A DNA stretch of 64,000 bases from Aculops lycopersici (lineage: Eukaryota; Arthropoda; Arachnida; Trombidiformes; Eriophyidae), in assembly GCA_015350385.1 (NCBI GenBank), contig WNKI01000005.1:448266-512265 (forward strand), read 5' to 3'. The translations under genes and the position numbers were made by a program. Shown here piece by piece: positions 34,708-47,900 of the stretch (positions within the stretch are counted from its first letter, which is position 1; every line of letters starts with the position of its first letter). The notes under the pieces were generated by a model. It was not told where the DNA came from, did not search any database, and saw nothing but the letters and a program-made list of their open reading frames with translations.

Positions 34708-36799
34708 TCAAACAAACTCTCTAATCGCCTGCTTGCCCTCCAGAGTTAAATTGCAAGCTTCTATTAGAGAGTATGGAACCACGGTACTGGGTGCCTCCTG
34801 CATCCAGTTAAAGTTTCTCGTCGAGTTGTTCTTTGGATTCGAGCGTTTCGTCAATTGGTTTCCCTCGTGGCCACTGCCGCCAATCATTTGACCTTGACCA
34901 CTAACAGGTGACGCGGAACTAGAGTCACTTTGAAACTGAGCAGTCTCGTAGACAGGTTGTTGTTGTTGCTGGTGGTTGAGGTTGAGGTTCTGATTTTGAT
35001 TAGAGGAACTAGACGGCGAGGATTGCGACGATTGTAACGATGATCCGCCGCCACCGCCACCAATGCCTCCCAAAAGACCGACTCCATAGTGCTGACTCTG
35101 GGCCACTTGGTGGTAAATGTGCTGGCCTTGCTGATTGGTTAGTTTCACCAAGTTGCCATGATGGTTCAGCGACGAGATGTCTGTTTGTGGACTTGGCGGG
35201 AACGAGGAGTTGTTTGCGCTAGTGACACCTGTTTGCAGCGAGTAGTTTCGGTTGAACTGTTGGCCAATTTGGTGGGCAAGCGCTTTGCCAGCTCCCATTT
35301 GGTTGTTGCCGCCGCCACTTGCACTACTTCCGCTAAAGTAGTCCAGGGCGCCCGCCACCAGGGGTCGTTGGTGATGGTGGTGCGAGTGGTGTTGAAGTTG
35401 TTGGTTGAGACCATCGCAGCCGCTACCTCCACCGCCACCGCTGCTAAACTGGATTCCCGTTGCTCCAGACCCAAAGTGAATCTTGTCAAAGATACTTGAA
35501 CCAGGGAAAGCGCCACCGATTGGCTGACCATTCACGTCCAATGATCCCATTTGCAACTGAATGCGCTTGTACTCGCGCTCGGCTTTCGACTGCCGAAATC
35601 GATTTAGCGCAAACAGCAGAGACGCCACCAGTCCAACGAGGAATCCCATTGCGCTGAGCGCGATCAAAACCAATGTGCTGCCCGAAATTCCATTGTTGCC
35701 TGATTGCTGCGAGGCCGCCGCCGCAGCCGACGATGAGCCGATGATACTAGAAAGCGACGACTGCAAGTCCAGAGTGGACGTGCCATAGGAGGCACGGTTG
35801 CCTCCAATGCCGGCCGTTGCGTCACCTGGCGCCGGAAGTTGGTACTGGTGGGCGCTGTACTGCATGTGGCCAAGTTCAAACTTGAGATTTGATCCAATGA
35901 GCGCAACAATGGCCAGTAGTGGGCGCTCGACCAGCCGGCCGCTATCGTCGTAGACGGGAGCAATGGTTTTGGGCGGCTCGCAGGTGATGGCATTGGGGGC
36001 AATCGACTTGATGGGACAGAATGCACTACTTCCAATTGTAATCAGTGTGTCCTGGTCCAGTTGGCGCATCTTCAAATTGTCGCCCTGAATTATTAGTTCC
36101 TCGGTGAAGTCAATGACAGTTCTTGGGAATCTAAACAGTTTGGGATCCTCGTAGTAGGTGATGTAATGCTGCAGGTGGTGATAATACTCGTCCAAGTTCC
36201 TAACTGACTTTACATCGTCCATAAACAAAACAATCTTCAACTTGACTCCTCCAAACTCATAGCTCAACAATGAGGATCCCTGTTGATTGTTTGCGTTCAA
36301 CTGATCCTGACTAGCACCACTTGTTGTTAGTGATGTAGACTGCTCATTCCAATTTGTCATCCAATCTCCAAAGCCGCTGGCAGATTCCATTCGTTGATTG
36401 TTTGCCGCCACTGAGGAGTCACTGGAGGCGGTTGGCGAGAGAGTTGCCAGCATCTCGCGAGAAATCGCAGGTGTCAGGCAGGTAATTAGCGTATCGTTCA
36501 TCGTCGAGCACGAGGTTGCGTTGACGATGTTGCGCTTCTGCTCATGGAAAACCATTAGCTTCACCGATTGCGGCGCCGCCAAATGGTGACCCGAGATGAG
36601 AATTAATCTACCACCGGAAACAAAGGACTCTGCCGGCTCGATGTTGGTTATAATTGGATCCGGGTGATAGGTGAATGGATAGGGCAGGTAGTGGGTTGAG
36701 TTGTCAATCATGAGAGTCATTCTGGAAATGCGCATTGAGTTTGCCATCGGATTTGGCGACGTGATGCAGGTGATCTGGTTTCCGGGTGCCTCAAAGTCC
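34708..36799 (-). CDS. Plexin exon 7: IPT3-4, membrane segment, short cytoplasmic tail
   Basis: 697 codons including the stop. It opens DFEAPGNQITCITSPNP, then IPT3 (YHPDPIITNIEPAESFVSGG, LILISGHHL) and IPT4 (YYEDPKLFRFPRTVIDFTEE, LIIQGDNL). The membrane helix is TLVLIALSAMGFLVGLVASL, and RFRQSKAEREYKRIQLQMGS is the usual plexin juxtamembrane coil. About 270 Ser/Gly/His/Gln-rich residues follow. The end is LEGKQAIREFV and TGA (34710-34708). LEGKQAIREF resembles LECKEAFAEL of vertebrate plexins, which normally leads into the GAP domain, so the low-complexity block looks like an insert within the juxtamembrane helix. No consensus donor is seen at the end; the only GTs nearby are GTTTGT and GTTTGA. 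Confidence 0.88.
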
Positions 36800-39700
36800 C
36801 TGTATTTGTGTTTAGGATAAACATAAGATAGTTAGTGTGTGAGGTTAGTATGCGTTGACGCGCCATCTGGATTTTGTTATGCACCCAACTGAGCGACCAG
36901 AGGGCGAAACTACTGCAACATTCAGGCAAAACTAGGGGGCGCCACTTACCTGTCCAGCGAGCATGGGATCTCGTCGAGGAATATTTGAACGCGCGAGCCA
37001 ACGTTCAGGTTGGATCCACTCAAAAACAAGCGAGTCCCACCTGAAACTGGCCCGATACGCGGCTTTACGTCCGTCAAGTGGACAGCCTATTTGTCATTTG
37101 TCCGATTTTTTCGTAGTGTTTGTTGTTGAAATCGTGGTTGTTGTTGTTTTGATGGCAAGTTGGCAAAGGTGAACAGGTGGCAGCAATGCAAACGACGATT
37201 GGAATCCAAGTGACCAGTTGAGTTTCGGCGCAGTGTGTTCCAGAGTTCCATTTAAATTCAGTGGTAGAAAGGAAAAGAGAATTCAATTGGAGAGATTAAA
37301 GATAATGAACAGCGAGGAGGAGAATTTGGTTAGTTTAGGTTTTCTAGTTAGAAGTGATATTTTATTTGCCTTTGCTTCTCGATGATTTAGATGCTTAAGG
37401 AAGGGAAAGGCGCGCCAAACAGAAGCGTTGATTTACGAGAGATACAAATTTTACCTGGCAAGTGGAGCCAACTACCACTTCTGCGACTCCCTCTCATTCC
37501 AACTCCCCGAGTGTCACCAGAATGAGCAGTGCAGTTGGCGTGCTTGGTTTGCATGCAGCTCGGGCAGAAGTAAGGGATGGAGAGAAGTGACCGGCGACGA
37601 CTGCGGCAGCTGTCCAGTTGTCGAGTGTCTCACCCACAGGTGAGCCGCGAAACGTTGCTGTTGCCACTGCATTTGTCGTTGTGTTGCTTCTGCTGCTGCT
37701 GAAGACACACTCGCATTGCTGCTACCGTGTGAGTGGGAAGTTTTTCAGCCGGCTTCAGTTTATCTCTCGCAAGCATCTCGCTTGGCCCAGTCTCTCTTTC
37801 TTTTTTGGCGACTCCCTCCTGGTCGACATCTATCCCAGGAGACCGAGCGGCCAGCTCGCCGGTTCCCAGTGGCCGGAAATGCGAGTCAAGTTTTACTTTG
37901 CCATGCTACTAGATGCTCGGTGGTGGTGGTTTCAGAATGCGATGCGATGCGATGCGATGCGATGCGATGCGATGCAATGCAACAAAACCTAGCCCGTCGC
38001 TTGGATCTGACTGAAACTGGAGGCGATGGTCTTTCCCTTCATTTGATCTGCTATCGCGTTGAAGGTTTCGTTGAAAGTTTGACGAGTGATGGCAAAAGAC
38101 GTAACCACAAGTGACTTTGTGGCATCCGAGCAAAAGATAACTTTCAAACTTTTGCCCCCAAAAGTTGACCAACAGACAGACTCTAAGAGGGAACTGCTCT
38201 TTTGCCACAACGCGTGCATAAGTCCAACTTTAAGCCCGAAATCTAGCATTCAACTCGCGGGCCACCGACTAGGAGTTTCCACGACGAGATTCAAATTCAA
38301 CTCTCGCTTCTATGGCGAGTCATGCGAGGAACGATGACAACGACCACAGCGACAACGACAACGACAACGATGACATGAGCACATAACGCACCGCCGAGAG
38401 ATAACCGCAAATACTCCCGCCACTCAGTTGCCACGAACTTCCGGCTCACGATGTAGAATGTGCATTCGCTTTCACTCCTCCACCTCGCTTTCGGTTTTCA
38501 GTCCCATCGAGTGCTCGCAAAGTGTTGCGTCTATTCTGTCAGGCAACAGAAGCAAGTGATAGCAAAAGAGGCACCAGCAACAGCAACAACAAAAGTGTTT
38601 GCCGAACCCTCGAGTCGCGTGGCAAAAGAGCAACCGAGCTCTGGCTCGGCTTGGGTTGCTCTTTTGCATGATCGATCGGCTGATTCATTATTCAAATCAG
38701 CTGACCACCACCGCCACAAGCGAGCGAGCGAAGGAGCAAAACTGAATGGTGGCTAGAAGTGAAAATTTTCAACGATGACTTTGCTCTCCATCCATCCAAA
38801 CGAAATCCTAGCAAACGAAACTAAACCAGACCAGACCAGACCAGACCACAACAACATAGCAACCTACAACAACGCACCAACTGGAGCCGCCAACTGACTG
38901 ATGAGTCATTTATAATAATAATTGAAAGTTAAACTCTCGACTCCAAATTTCAGCCGTCCCCTTTGGTGGCGGCTCGTTAGCGCGCGTTTGTCGCTCTGAA
39001 GTAGGAATTGACGCACATCTTGTATGCAAATGGCGGCCGGCCAGCCAACAAGAGGCGCCCGAGGCTTCGGGCAAAAAGGTCCAACATTAACAAGGGAATA
39101 GTTATAATCCGACCAAGTGACCACCGAGTGGACAAGCGGAACTTCCGCTTGAGGCCTCCTCGCTTTCGGGCTAAAGTTGTCGCTATCGTTGTTGTTGTCG
39201 GATTATCGCCGTTGCATTGGCTTAAGAGCAAAACTGGCGGTGATCTAATCTGATTCTCGTCGCCCCCAATCGTCGCAACGTTGGGATATTCGAGTGGGCA
39301 GCTCAAATAATATGACGACGACAGCAGCAGCAAAAGAAGCTTAGAGCTGCAACCAAATCTAGACCAATTCGAAGCATTGGATGATGCCGATCGGCTGCAG
39401 TCTGGAGCAATAAACTCGGTGCTCGTTGTGGCCGCAAACTGCTTGCTAGAAGATAAACGACAACTAGGCGCTAAAGCAGGAGGAGGACAATGACCACGCG
39501 CGTCTTGCGTACGTGCAAGTGGCTACTGCGGCGGCGGTCCGCAGGCCAAGTAAGCAAGAGGCGAGCGCCAGTCAAGTCCATAAAGGGGCGATAAGTTTCC
39601 CCTCTTGCGCTCTGCATCAAATTGAGCCCATCAATTCGATCGTTGGAATCTCTATGCGCCGATCCAAATTTTATCCGAGCTTCGCCAAATGTACGGTAGG

Positions 39701-42700
39701 TGGAGTTTGCCGGTCGTCAATTTTGCTGGCTTTTGTGGTGCTTGGAGTTTCGAACTTCAAATAACAACCACCACGACAATCGAGCAACTAGATCAAATTG
39801 AATGGGCCAAGTGGAGCGGCGAATCGAGTGGCAGTTGCTATGCGTGTGCCTCTCTCTCCCTCTCTCTCTCTTTGCCAGCCAACTGACCAATAAGAAGTCA
39901 AGTGAAGTGAGCAGTCGATGCGAGCGAGTCATTAGCTCGATTGGCTCGTCTGATATGCTGTCCCGTTGGTTTAATGCTATCGCCGTCGTCGTCAGTGTTT
40001 TAGGTGCGGCCTTGAGCTGCCGCTGATGCAGCCGCTGCCACCGCTACCGCCACTCTGGAGCTGTGTTATTGGCCACTTGTTGTCTTCACTCACTCTAGTT
40101 GCAACTGAACTCAACGGGTTCTTCATTAATCCAGTGTAAAGGAGGACTAGCTCCCTCGATGGCTTAGAGAAAAATCGAAGGCTAGTCCACACGAGTAGCC
40201 GAGATGCTAACGAGATCGTGATGCAGCTAATTATCTATTTCCCTTACTTTATTAGAAGTCGTCGCTGCAGTTGCCTTTGCAATTGCGTCATATTGTTCCA
40301 AAAATCTTCATTTGCGTGAAGAAAAGCGGAGGGGCAGCGTGATTATGAGCAAAGACGACGGAAACTTGCCGCAGGCGACCGGCGGTCTGCTTGCATTTCC
40401 GCAGTCGAACTTCGAAGGTCGCCGTTGCGAGAAGGAAGAGAAGCAAAAACACTACAAGTTGCACCAATCCCACGAGTGTAGCTAATGAGGAGGTTGGAGT
40501 TCGAGTTGGCAGCACTGGTGGCGCCAACAACAGGTTGCTGCTTCTTATCTAAATCTCTGCCGGTGGTCGCTTCTTCCTCTACTATGAGAGCAAATAAGCT
40601 GCAACTTGTTTGCATGCGATCAACTTATTTCGCTCCCTTTACCTTTACCTGCATTGGAGGCAAAGTAAATGGGCCGCAAAAAGATTGCGGCCTTTCCTCT
40701 TTTCTCAGGGCATTAAACGGAGATTCAAATTGGAGCCTCCAGCTGGACTATTAATGCTTTCAGTGGGTTAGCTGGCTGGCGGATCATCGTGTTTGTGCAC
40801 TTGTTTTCTAGTAGGCAAGCAAATTTCCTGACTTCCCCTCCGATTTCATGACCGCGAAAACCACGAGGCTCCGCTCATTTTAAAACGATTCACGTCTCAA
40901 AAATTTTCGAGCCAAATAAGTTGGATCCGATAATCCGATTCGCCGAATTCGAGGCGCGAGGCAACGATACGACCATCGATTTTCTCGTTACGTTTTCGTT
41001 GGCTTTCTTGTGGGCAAATCAATTATCTCGGCGCTTACTTTTTGGCAACCATTTTTCACGTTCAGATAGATAAACTCGACAGATTTTTGCTGCCTGTCAG
41101 CGGCTCAGCTTTTCTGCCGGCTTCTCGTCAGTTGCTCTTTTCCATGCCAATGGTCAAAATGATGACCACCAAAATCAATGAAATAATCTTCGCTGAGCTA
41201 GAAAGAGAGCAAAAGACATAACTTCCGCGTCGGCAAAATTCATTGGCTGTATGTAATAAGAGCAAAACAGTGAATGTCATCATTGCTTGCCATTGACATC
41301 AACTAAGTGACATGAATGCAACGTCAACTGGCCGAAGATCGACAGCTCATTTGGATTTGGATTCTCGGTGATGGAGAATGTTTAGTTCAATTGGAATTGT
41401 CTGCAGTTGAGAACAGAAAGCGAAAGCTAAATTACGCAAAACGTTTGTTGGCCAATGAGAAGTCTCCGTTTCTCATAAACTAAACGCTAGTTAGTCCTGA
41501 GTTTTTCCGCCACCAATCACTCTAATTTCTCGTTAGATTTTCTGCAGGATAAAGATTCGAATCTTCCTCGAACTTGACGGTCGAAAATCGTCAGCAGCAA
41601 TGTAGAAAATTTCGCCTTGTGTTTATAATATAATATAATCTAATTCAACTGCTGCCATGACAAATTCAATTAAACGCCGGAATTTCAATGGCTTCTGTTT
41701 GGTTTGGTTCGGTTTAGTTTGGCCGCTTCAGTTCGAACTAACAGACAGTTAGTTGGTTGGTACAAGTTGACAAGTTGCCAGTTGGAATGGCGAACCAAGA
41801 CTCAAACTTCCCGTTGCCTTCAAGAGCAAGTTCGTCTCTCTCGCTTTCGACCTAACAAATCGATCAATTATTTAATTAATCGTCGTCTTAGTTTCCTCCT
41901 CTTACTTTATTTTCGCCAAAATCCATCTCACCACCAGTTAACCAAACAGCGACAGCTAATGCCAGCTAATGGAGCCGAACTAACACCAGAATGGGATCAG
42001 CTAAACGCAAAGCAAACACAAAGTTTGCCATTCATTATGATCCACTTTGTTGTGGTCGTCTCTTGTTGGTTTACTTCGATTTAGTTTGCACGTTGCTCAT
42101 ACTTTAGTCGTCGTCGTAAGCAAACTTGGCGCAATACCATCGATTAATCATAACAAGCAGTGAGTTTGTCCACCGCAATGAGCGAGCAAATGAGAGAGAC
42201 CAATTCATCAAGCAACTTTCTCAATTATCTCCCTTCTCTTCATCTTGCACTCAAATAATGAGGAGCAAGTTGGAAGTGGATGCTGCCACTTCCGGTTTAC
42301 ATTTTGACGCGCGTAAAATTGATGAACTCTCCCTCTCGCTTTCATTCTGCTCTCCGTGTCTCCGTAAATGATGATAAGTAAAGTTCTAATGAAAACTCAC
42401 CTTGTAGTGGAACTTCTCGTAGGCGCTCGTGACTCCAGCACGATTGCCCACAAACACGGTGGCCGCTTGGGGCCCGTGCAAACTTGGTCCAGTTTTGCAC
42501 ACGATCCTATTGGTACAAATACAATGAGTGAGAGGGAATGCAATTTGTTTGGTTTGGTTGCATTTGTATTGGTATTGGTATTGGTATTGGAGAAATGGGA
42601 ATGGAAAGTTGAGTTAGTTTCAGGTGCAAATAAATGGAAATCGCTGACACTGCTGCTGTTGCTAGTCCATATTTTGCTCAATGCAAATCTGATTCAAAAG

Positions 42701-44876
42701 AGCAAAACTGTCTTTCAATTCTTTGGCCCATATTTCATCTATTGTGCTTTTGCAATATAGCAACTTGGACGGTGACGCAATCTGACTGCTGGCAGTCTGC
42801 AGGCGACCAAACAGTAGCACAGAACTAAGTGCGGCCGACGCTCAATTTATCTTGATTCCTCAGGCAGGTGGTTTCACTTCATTTTTTTATTCTTTTTTGC
42901 TCGCATAGCTTCAAGCCAAAACTGCGAGAAGAAGAGAGAGCGGAAGTTGCAAAGTGAAAATTTTAACGCTCGCACTCACGTAATAAATCGACTAGCCGTT
43001 ATATTGGCTCCCTACTGCAAAGTTATATAACGCAGCGACAAAACAGGCAAATTTCTCCATGTTACTAGAGCCACTGCCACAGCTTCCGTTCCTGTCAATA
43101 TAAAGTAACCCGAGCTAACGTAGCGCAAAGCCAATCGAGCGGAAAGTGAGAGCCACACTTTAAAAATCTCCTTTACTCTCCACTTCTATCTCAACCGATT
43201 CAACCTAAAAAGTTGGCTATTGTTTTCAACACTCTAGTGCGCAGCGTAATTTTGCGCAACCTGGCGGAAAAATCCTAACTCTTGTGGCTCGAGCCGAGAG
43301 GTTGATCAACTTTTTCCAACTTTTGATGGCCACATAGGAAAATTGACTTTCGCTGCAAATCAAGCGTAAAAAGGTGCCGCAAATTGAAACAACTAGCCAG
43401 AGGAGCATCGAAAAAAATCGCGCCATCGATCAAGAGGCTGGTGCAATTTGCTTTTGTGTTGCGCGATGTTTCTTGCAAATTACGCATGTACCAAGAACTA
43501 CAAGAGACCGAAATTCAAACTCACCTTGTGGATACGCTATACATCACTAGCTGGCAGGGCTCGCCGCCAACGGAGATTTTGTCCTGAATCTCGCGCTCGT
43601 TCGAGCCCAAGTTGCTGCCCTCAATGGTGAGTAGGGTGCCGCCTTCCAAGGGGCCGGAAGTTGGATGGATCTGTATGAGCAGTCGGTGGTGTTGTTAATC
43701 GATGGTGTTTGTTTCCAAATTGATGGTTCAGTTTGGGGGTCAGTGGTCAGTCAGGTGGTTACGTGACCGGCGCGTGTGTACGTGTTTAAGTTGCACACAC
43801 GTTGTTTGTGTTTGTGTTTGTATTTGTGCGAGCGAGCGAGCGAGCGAGAGGTATATGTTTCCGCGTGTCATGTTCGGTTAGTGGGGTTCGTGAATTGAGT
43901 GAGAGGAAAAGTTGGTTAGCTTTCCAAATTTACGTCGGTCTTGCCAGTCTGTTTGCCGATTTCCCCTGGTCGCGATGGTCGTCTCAATCGTCGTTGCCGT
44001 CTTCGTTCCTGTCGTATCTAGCTGCTGAGTATCAATGGGCAGCAAAAGATCGCTGATCAGGAGGACCGACGGCCGAAGTCAGTGGTCGTCTCAAGTTGCA
44101 GCCACACACACACGAGCGGCTCACTATTAGCCGGCGGCGCGATGGCTGCTCGCTACTTGGCCCCAAGACTCGTGCGCGTGATATATGACTCGCGACCGAG
44201 TGAATGATGATAATATTGAATTTATTGTCTGCCAAGCGACAGGGAGAGAAAGAGAGAGAAGACGAAAGCCCACCGGACACAAGCGACAACAATCGGTTGT
44301 GATGCTGCGCCATTTAGTCGCCAGCTAAGTCGGTGGTTGTGGTGGTGGCCGGCGGAATGGCGCACAGGAAGCGGCTTATGGTCGGCTCGGCAGTCTCTAC
44401 CGTCGTTGTGTTTGTGTGCAGCTGACTCAGACGGCGATTGTCATTGCTGGTGTCGCTGTTGTTGCCTCTCTCTCTCTCTCTCNNNNNNNNNNNNNNNNNN
44501 NNNNNNNNNNNNNNNNNNNNNNNNNNNNNNNNNNNNNNNNNNNNNNNNNNNNNNNNNNNNNNNNNNNNNNNNNNNNNNNNNNNNNNNNNNNNNNNNNNNN
44601 NNNNNNNNNNNNNNNNNNNNNNNNNNNNNNNNNNNNNNNNNNNNNNNNNNNNNNNNNNNNNNNNNNNNNNNNNNNNNNNNNNNNNNNNNNNNNNNNNNNN
44701 NNNNNNNNNNNNNNNNNNNNNNNNNNNNNNNNNNNNNNNNNNNNNNNNNNNNNNNNNNNNNNNNNNNNNNNNNNNNNNNNNNNNNNNNNNNNNNNNNNNN
44801 NNNNNNNNNNNNNNNNNNNNNNNNNNNNNNNNNNNNNNNNNNNNNNNNNNNNNNNNNNNNNNNNNNNNNNGTTGTC

Positions 44877-44925
<49 letters not shown>

Positions 44926-47900
44926 CGGCCGAAAGTTTAACGTTTAGTGTCCCGCCCGAGGGGCCAAGTTGGAACCGCCTGTCTCCCCAGTGTTAGTAGT
45001 AGTAGTGATAGTAGTGAGGGTCTACAATGATCGAGTTGGAGCTACTGAACCAGCCACTAGCTTGCCAAACGAGCATACGAGTGACCAAGCAGACAGCAGA
45101 CGACGTGAGGAAATGGCATGGAATAGAATAGGAGTTGGATCGAATCGAATGGAATGGTAGCGGTGCTAATAGCATTAGAGTGGAGATAGTAACAATGGTT
45201 AGCGCGAAAAACTTACCGAGCTAATACGGGGCGGCGGGCAGGTGGAGGCGGGCAACTCGCTGCATTGGTCTACATGGAGACACGAGTTGGAGCACCAGGT
45301 GCACTGGTACTTCCGCTCTACGTTTGCACACAACGAGCAATCACCGATGGTTTGCTGCTGGGATTGGTTGCCCCCGATTTGGCGCCTTAGGATCAGTGGA
45401 TTCTGGTGGAGCTTTTTGTTGGGTTTATGTTGCTGCGGCGAGACGAGCGACAGAAACTCGTAGGCCCGCCAAGCGGCGGATGAGTGCTGACTTATTGGGT
45501 TGACTCCAATGGTTGAGGTGAGAGCAGGTGGATTTACACCAAATAGATGGCACTTGTAGAGGATCACTGTGTTTGTTGAAATTTTCGGTTCAGGGTAAAA
45601 AAATCATTGGGTTAAAATCATTGGGCATCCATTGACAATATAATGAATGAATAAGAATTCTTTAAAAAAAGAGCGTTACCTACCATCAATGATTTCAATC
45701 ACTTGGTGCTGGTGTTGCTGTCGTTGGGTTTGCTGTTGGTTTTGAGTTTGCATCATGAAATTCGACTCGCTCAGTATCACTGTCAGCTGGGCTCGCTGGG
45801 TTGCAATCTCTTCCTGGTAGGTGAAAAGATTGTCCTGGCACGCAACCACTTGCTGCTCGTTGATTAGCTTGATTTGTCCGCTTAGCTTCGCCTTCGATCC
45901 CTCAATCTCAATCAAACACTCAAGTTTAACTCGCTTGTTAGTCGATGGAATCGGTTGCCTCAGTGGAACATGAATCGAACGCCGAGAGTTATGCGGAACG
46001 AGGATTTCAGGTTGTCCGCCGGAAGTTGCAGGTGCGAGTTTGCGGCTTGCATGACCCTCGGCTCCTAGTTTAACAGAATTCTCATTGTGGGCTAGTTGGT
46101 GTTGTTGTTGCTGTTGCTGTTGTAAATCCTCTTCGTTCAACTCCATCGCTGGACATTGGTTCAGTCTGTCGATGGAGATACCAAACATACTTGCCTGTGC
46201 CTCGTCCAAACTCGACGTTAAATGCGAAGCTCGTACTAAATTCGAGTTTGGATTTGGCAGCGAGTTTGGTGTTGTGCTTATACTTGACACAGCGCTAGCA
46301 GCGCACCCAAAATCCGCATGCGACGAGTTGAAAGTGCACCTATTGCTGAGGGGGCACCACGAGCAGGACCACTGACCCGTTCCTGCAGTTAAACAAGAGC
46401 GACAATTTGAATGCTGAGTACAATCGTAGAAGCTCATCTCTCTAACAATATCACCATCCACATTGCCACTTGTTGTAGATTGTTGTTGTTGCTGCTGCTG
46501 CATTTGATGCTCACCTGAGCTACCTGTTGTTGTCGATGCCGCTGATGTTTCTGTTCCTGCATTTGAGCTTTTCAGGCCCAAAATTTGCTGCAACTCCATC
46601 TCACTGATTGCCCGGTTTGAGTTGGCCAGTCTAACGGTGAGCTTAACTCGCAACTGATCGACGCTCGAGTCAGCGGTGTCAACAGGTCGTTGCGCCGGCG
46701 CCGGAAGCGGACAGCCAATTACAATGGTGGAGGTGTGCGAGTTGAGTTTCGCTTGCATTGCCTTTGTCGTGGCTCCAGTCAATCGAGGCATTGGCGCGGA
46801 TCTATTGGCAAACGACAGGTAATCAAAGTGGCAAACAAATTGAGCCTGCGCCAATTGAGCCGCCCACTGGTTGCTGGTGTGTTGAATCACACGCGGCATT
46901 AAACTCGAAATGCGAATGTTGACATCCACTTGCTGTTGGCCACTTGTTGTGTATTGCAATGGGACAAACTTGGGCACAATTGGTTGGTAATCTGAGCACT
47001 TGATTTGGTCAAATGGCGACCAATGGACGTTTCCTCCCAGCGCCGCGCTTGCAGTCAAGCACTCGTCTCGCGTTGAACAGGAGCCGGAAGTTGTGCACCA
47101 GCCGCAAAAGGGATCCTGCACCTGAGAGCACAGGTGGCACTCGCGCTCCGTTGAAGATCCACCGACAACAGTAGTGGTGGAGGTAGTTGAGTTTTGATTT
47201 GACTTTCGTTGGTGATTTAAATTGGCCGCCGATACTTTGCACGAGTTCACACGCAACTTGGCCACTTTGTAGGGAGTGGCGGCGATGGCAAATTGGTCTT
47301 GATGCTGATGGAGATTTCCATTGGCATTTGTGGCAGTGTTGGTTGGTATCACTGAAGTTGGCATCAGATGCAAGTCGGCTAATATTGGCTCTTGCTGTTG
47401 GTCGTCTATTTGGACTTGGTCAAACTCTACGCCCTTGACTCCGAAGCCATAATCACCTGAAGTCAATACAATCCGCTTCAAACTCCCACTTCCTGTTCCG
47501 GCCACCAGCACCTGGTGTTGGCGTAGACTTTGCAGTGCCAACAATCTCGCCTTCTGTTCATGCGATTTCTGTTCCTGCAAGTTTTGTCCGTTCAAGTTCA
47601 GCGGCGAGGTGGGCGCCTGGGTTGCCGCAATGGAGGTGATGAGCTCGTTGTCGTAAGTTAGCACGGGATTTGCCACCAGCGGCAGTGAGCCATTCAACTT
47701 GATGGGCTCGTTGCAAAAGTTTGCAATGTTTCCCGACTTCTATTTCGGTGGAAGTCGTTCGCGGGAGTTGTGGTGGGATTTTAGATAGGTAGTTGGTTAG
47801 TGCGTGGTTGAAGCGTTCGTTTAGAATGGAGAAATTGAGTGATAGACACGCCCTCTTTTGGGACGGACCCCGCTGCTCATTGTGAGTTAGCCAACACGAC

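Larger units (their letters stand above)
37087..42400. other. Plexin intron between exons 5 and 6
   Basis: 5.3 kb with no recognised coding exon. Contains a GATGC pentamer array at 37937, an inverted repeat at 38622-38667 and an ATTGGT-like tract in the neighbouring intron. Confidence 0.7.

Noticed and set aside
35040..35531. Plus- and minus-strand ORFs overlapping the plexin tail
   Set aside because: Shadow frames of the plexin exon 7 coding sequence.
44337..44996. Apparent long plus-strand ORFs through the N gap
   Set aside because: They consist mostly of untranslatable N and Ser-Leu from CT repeats.
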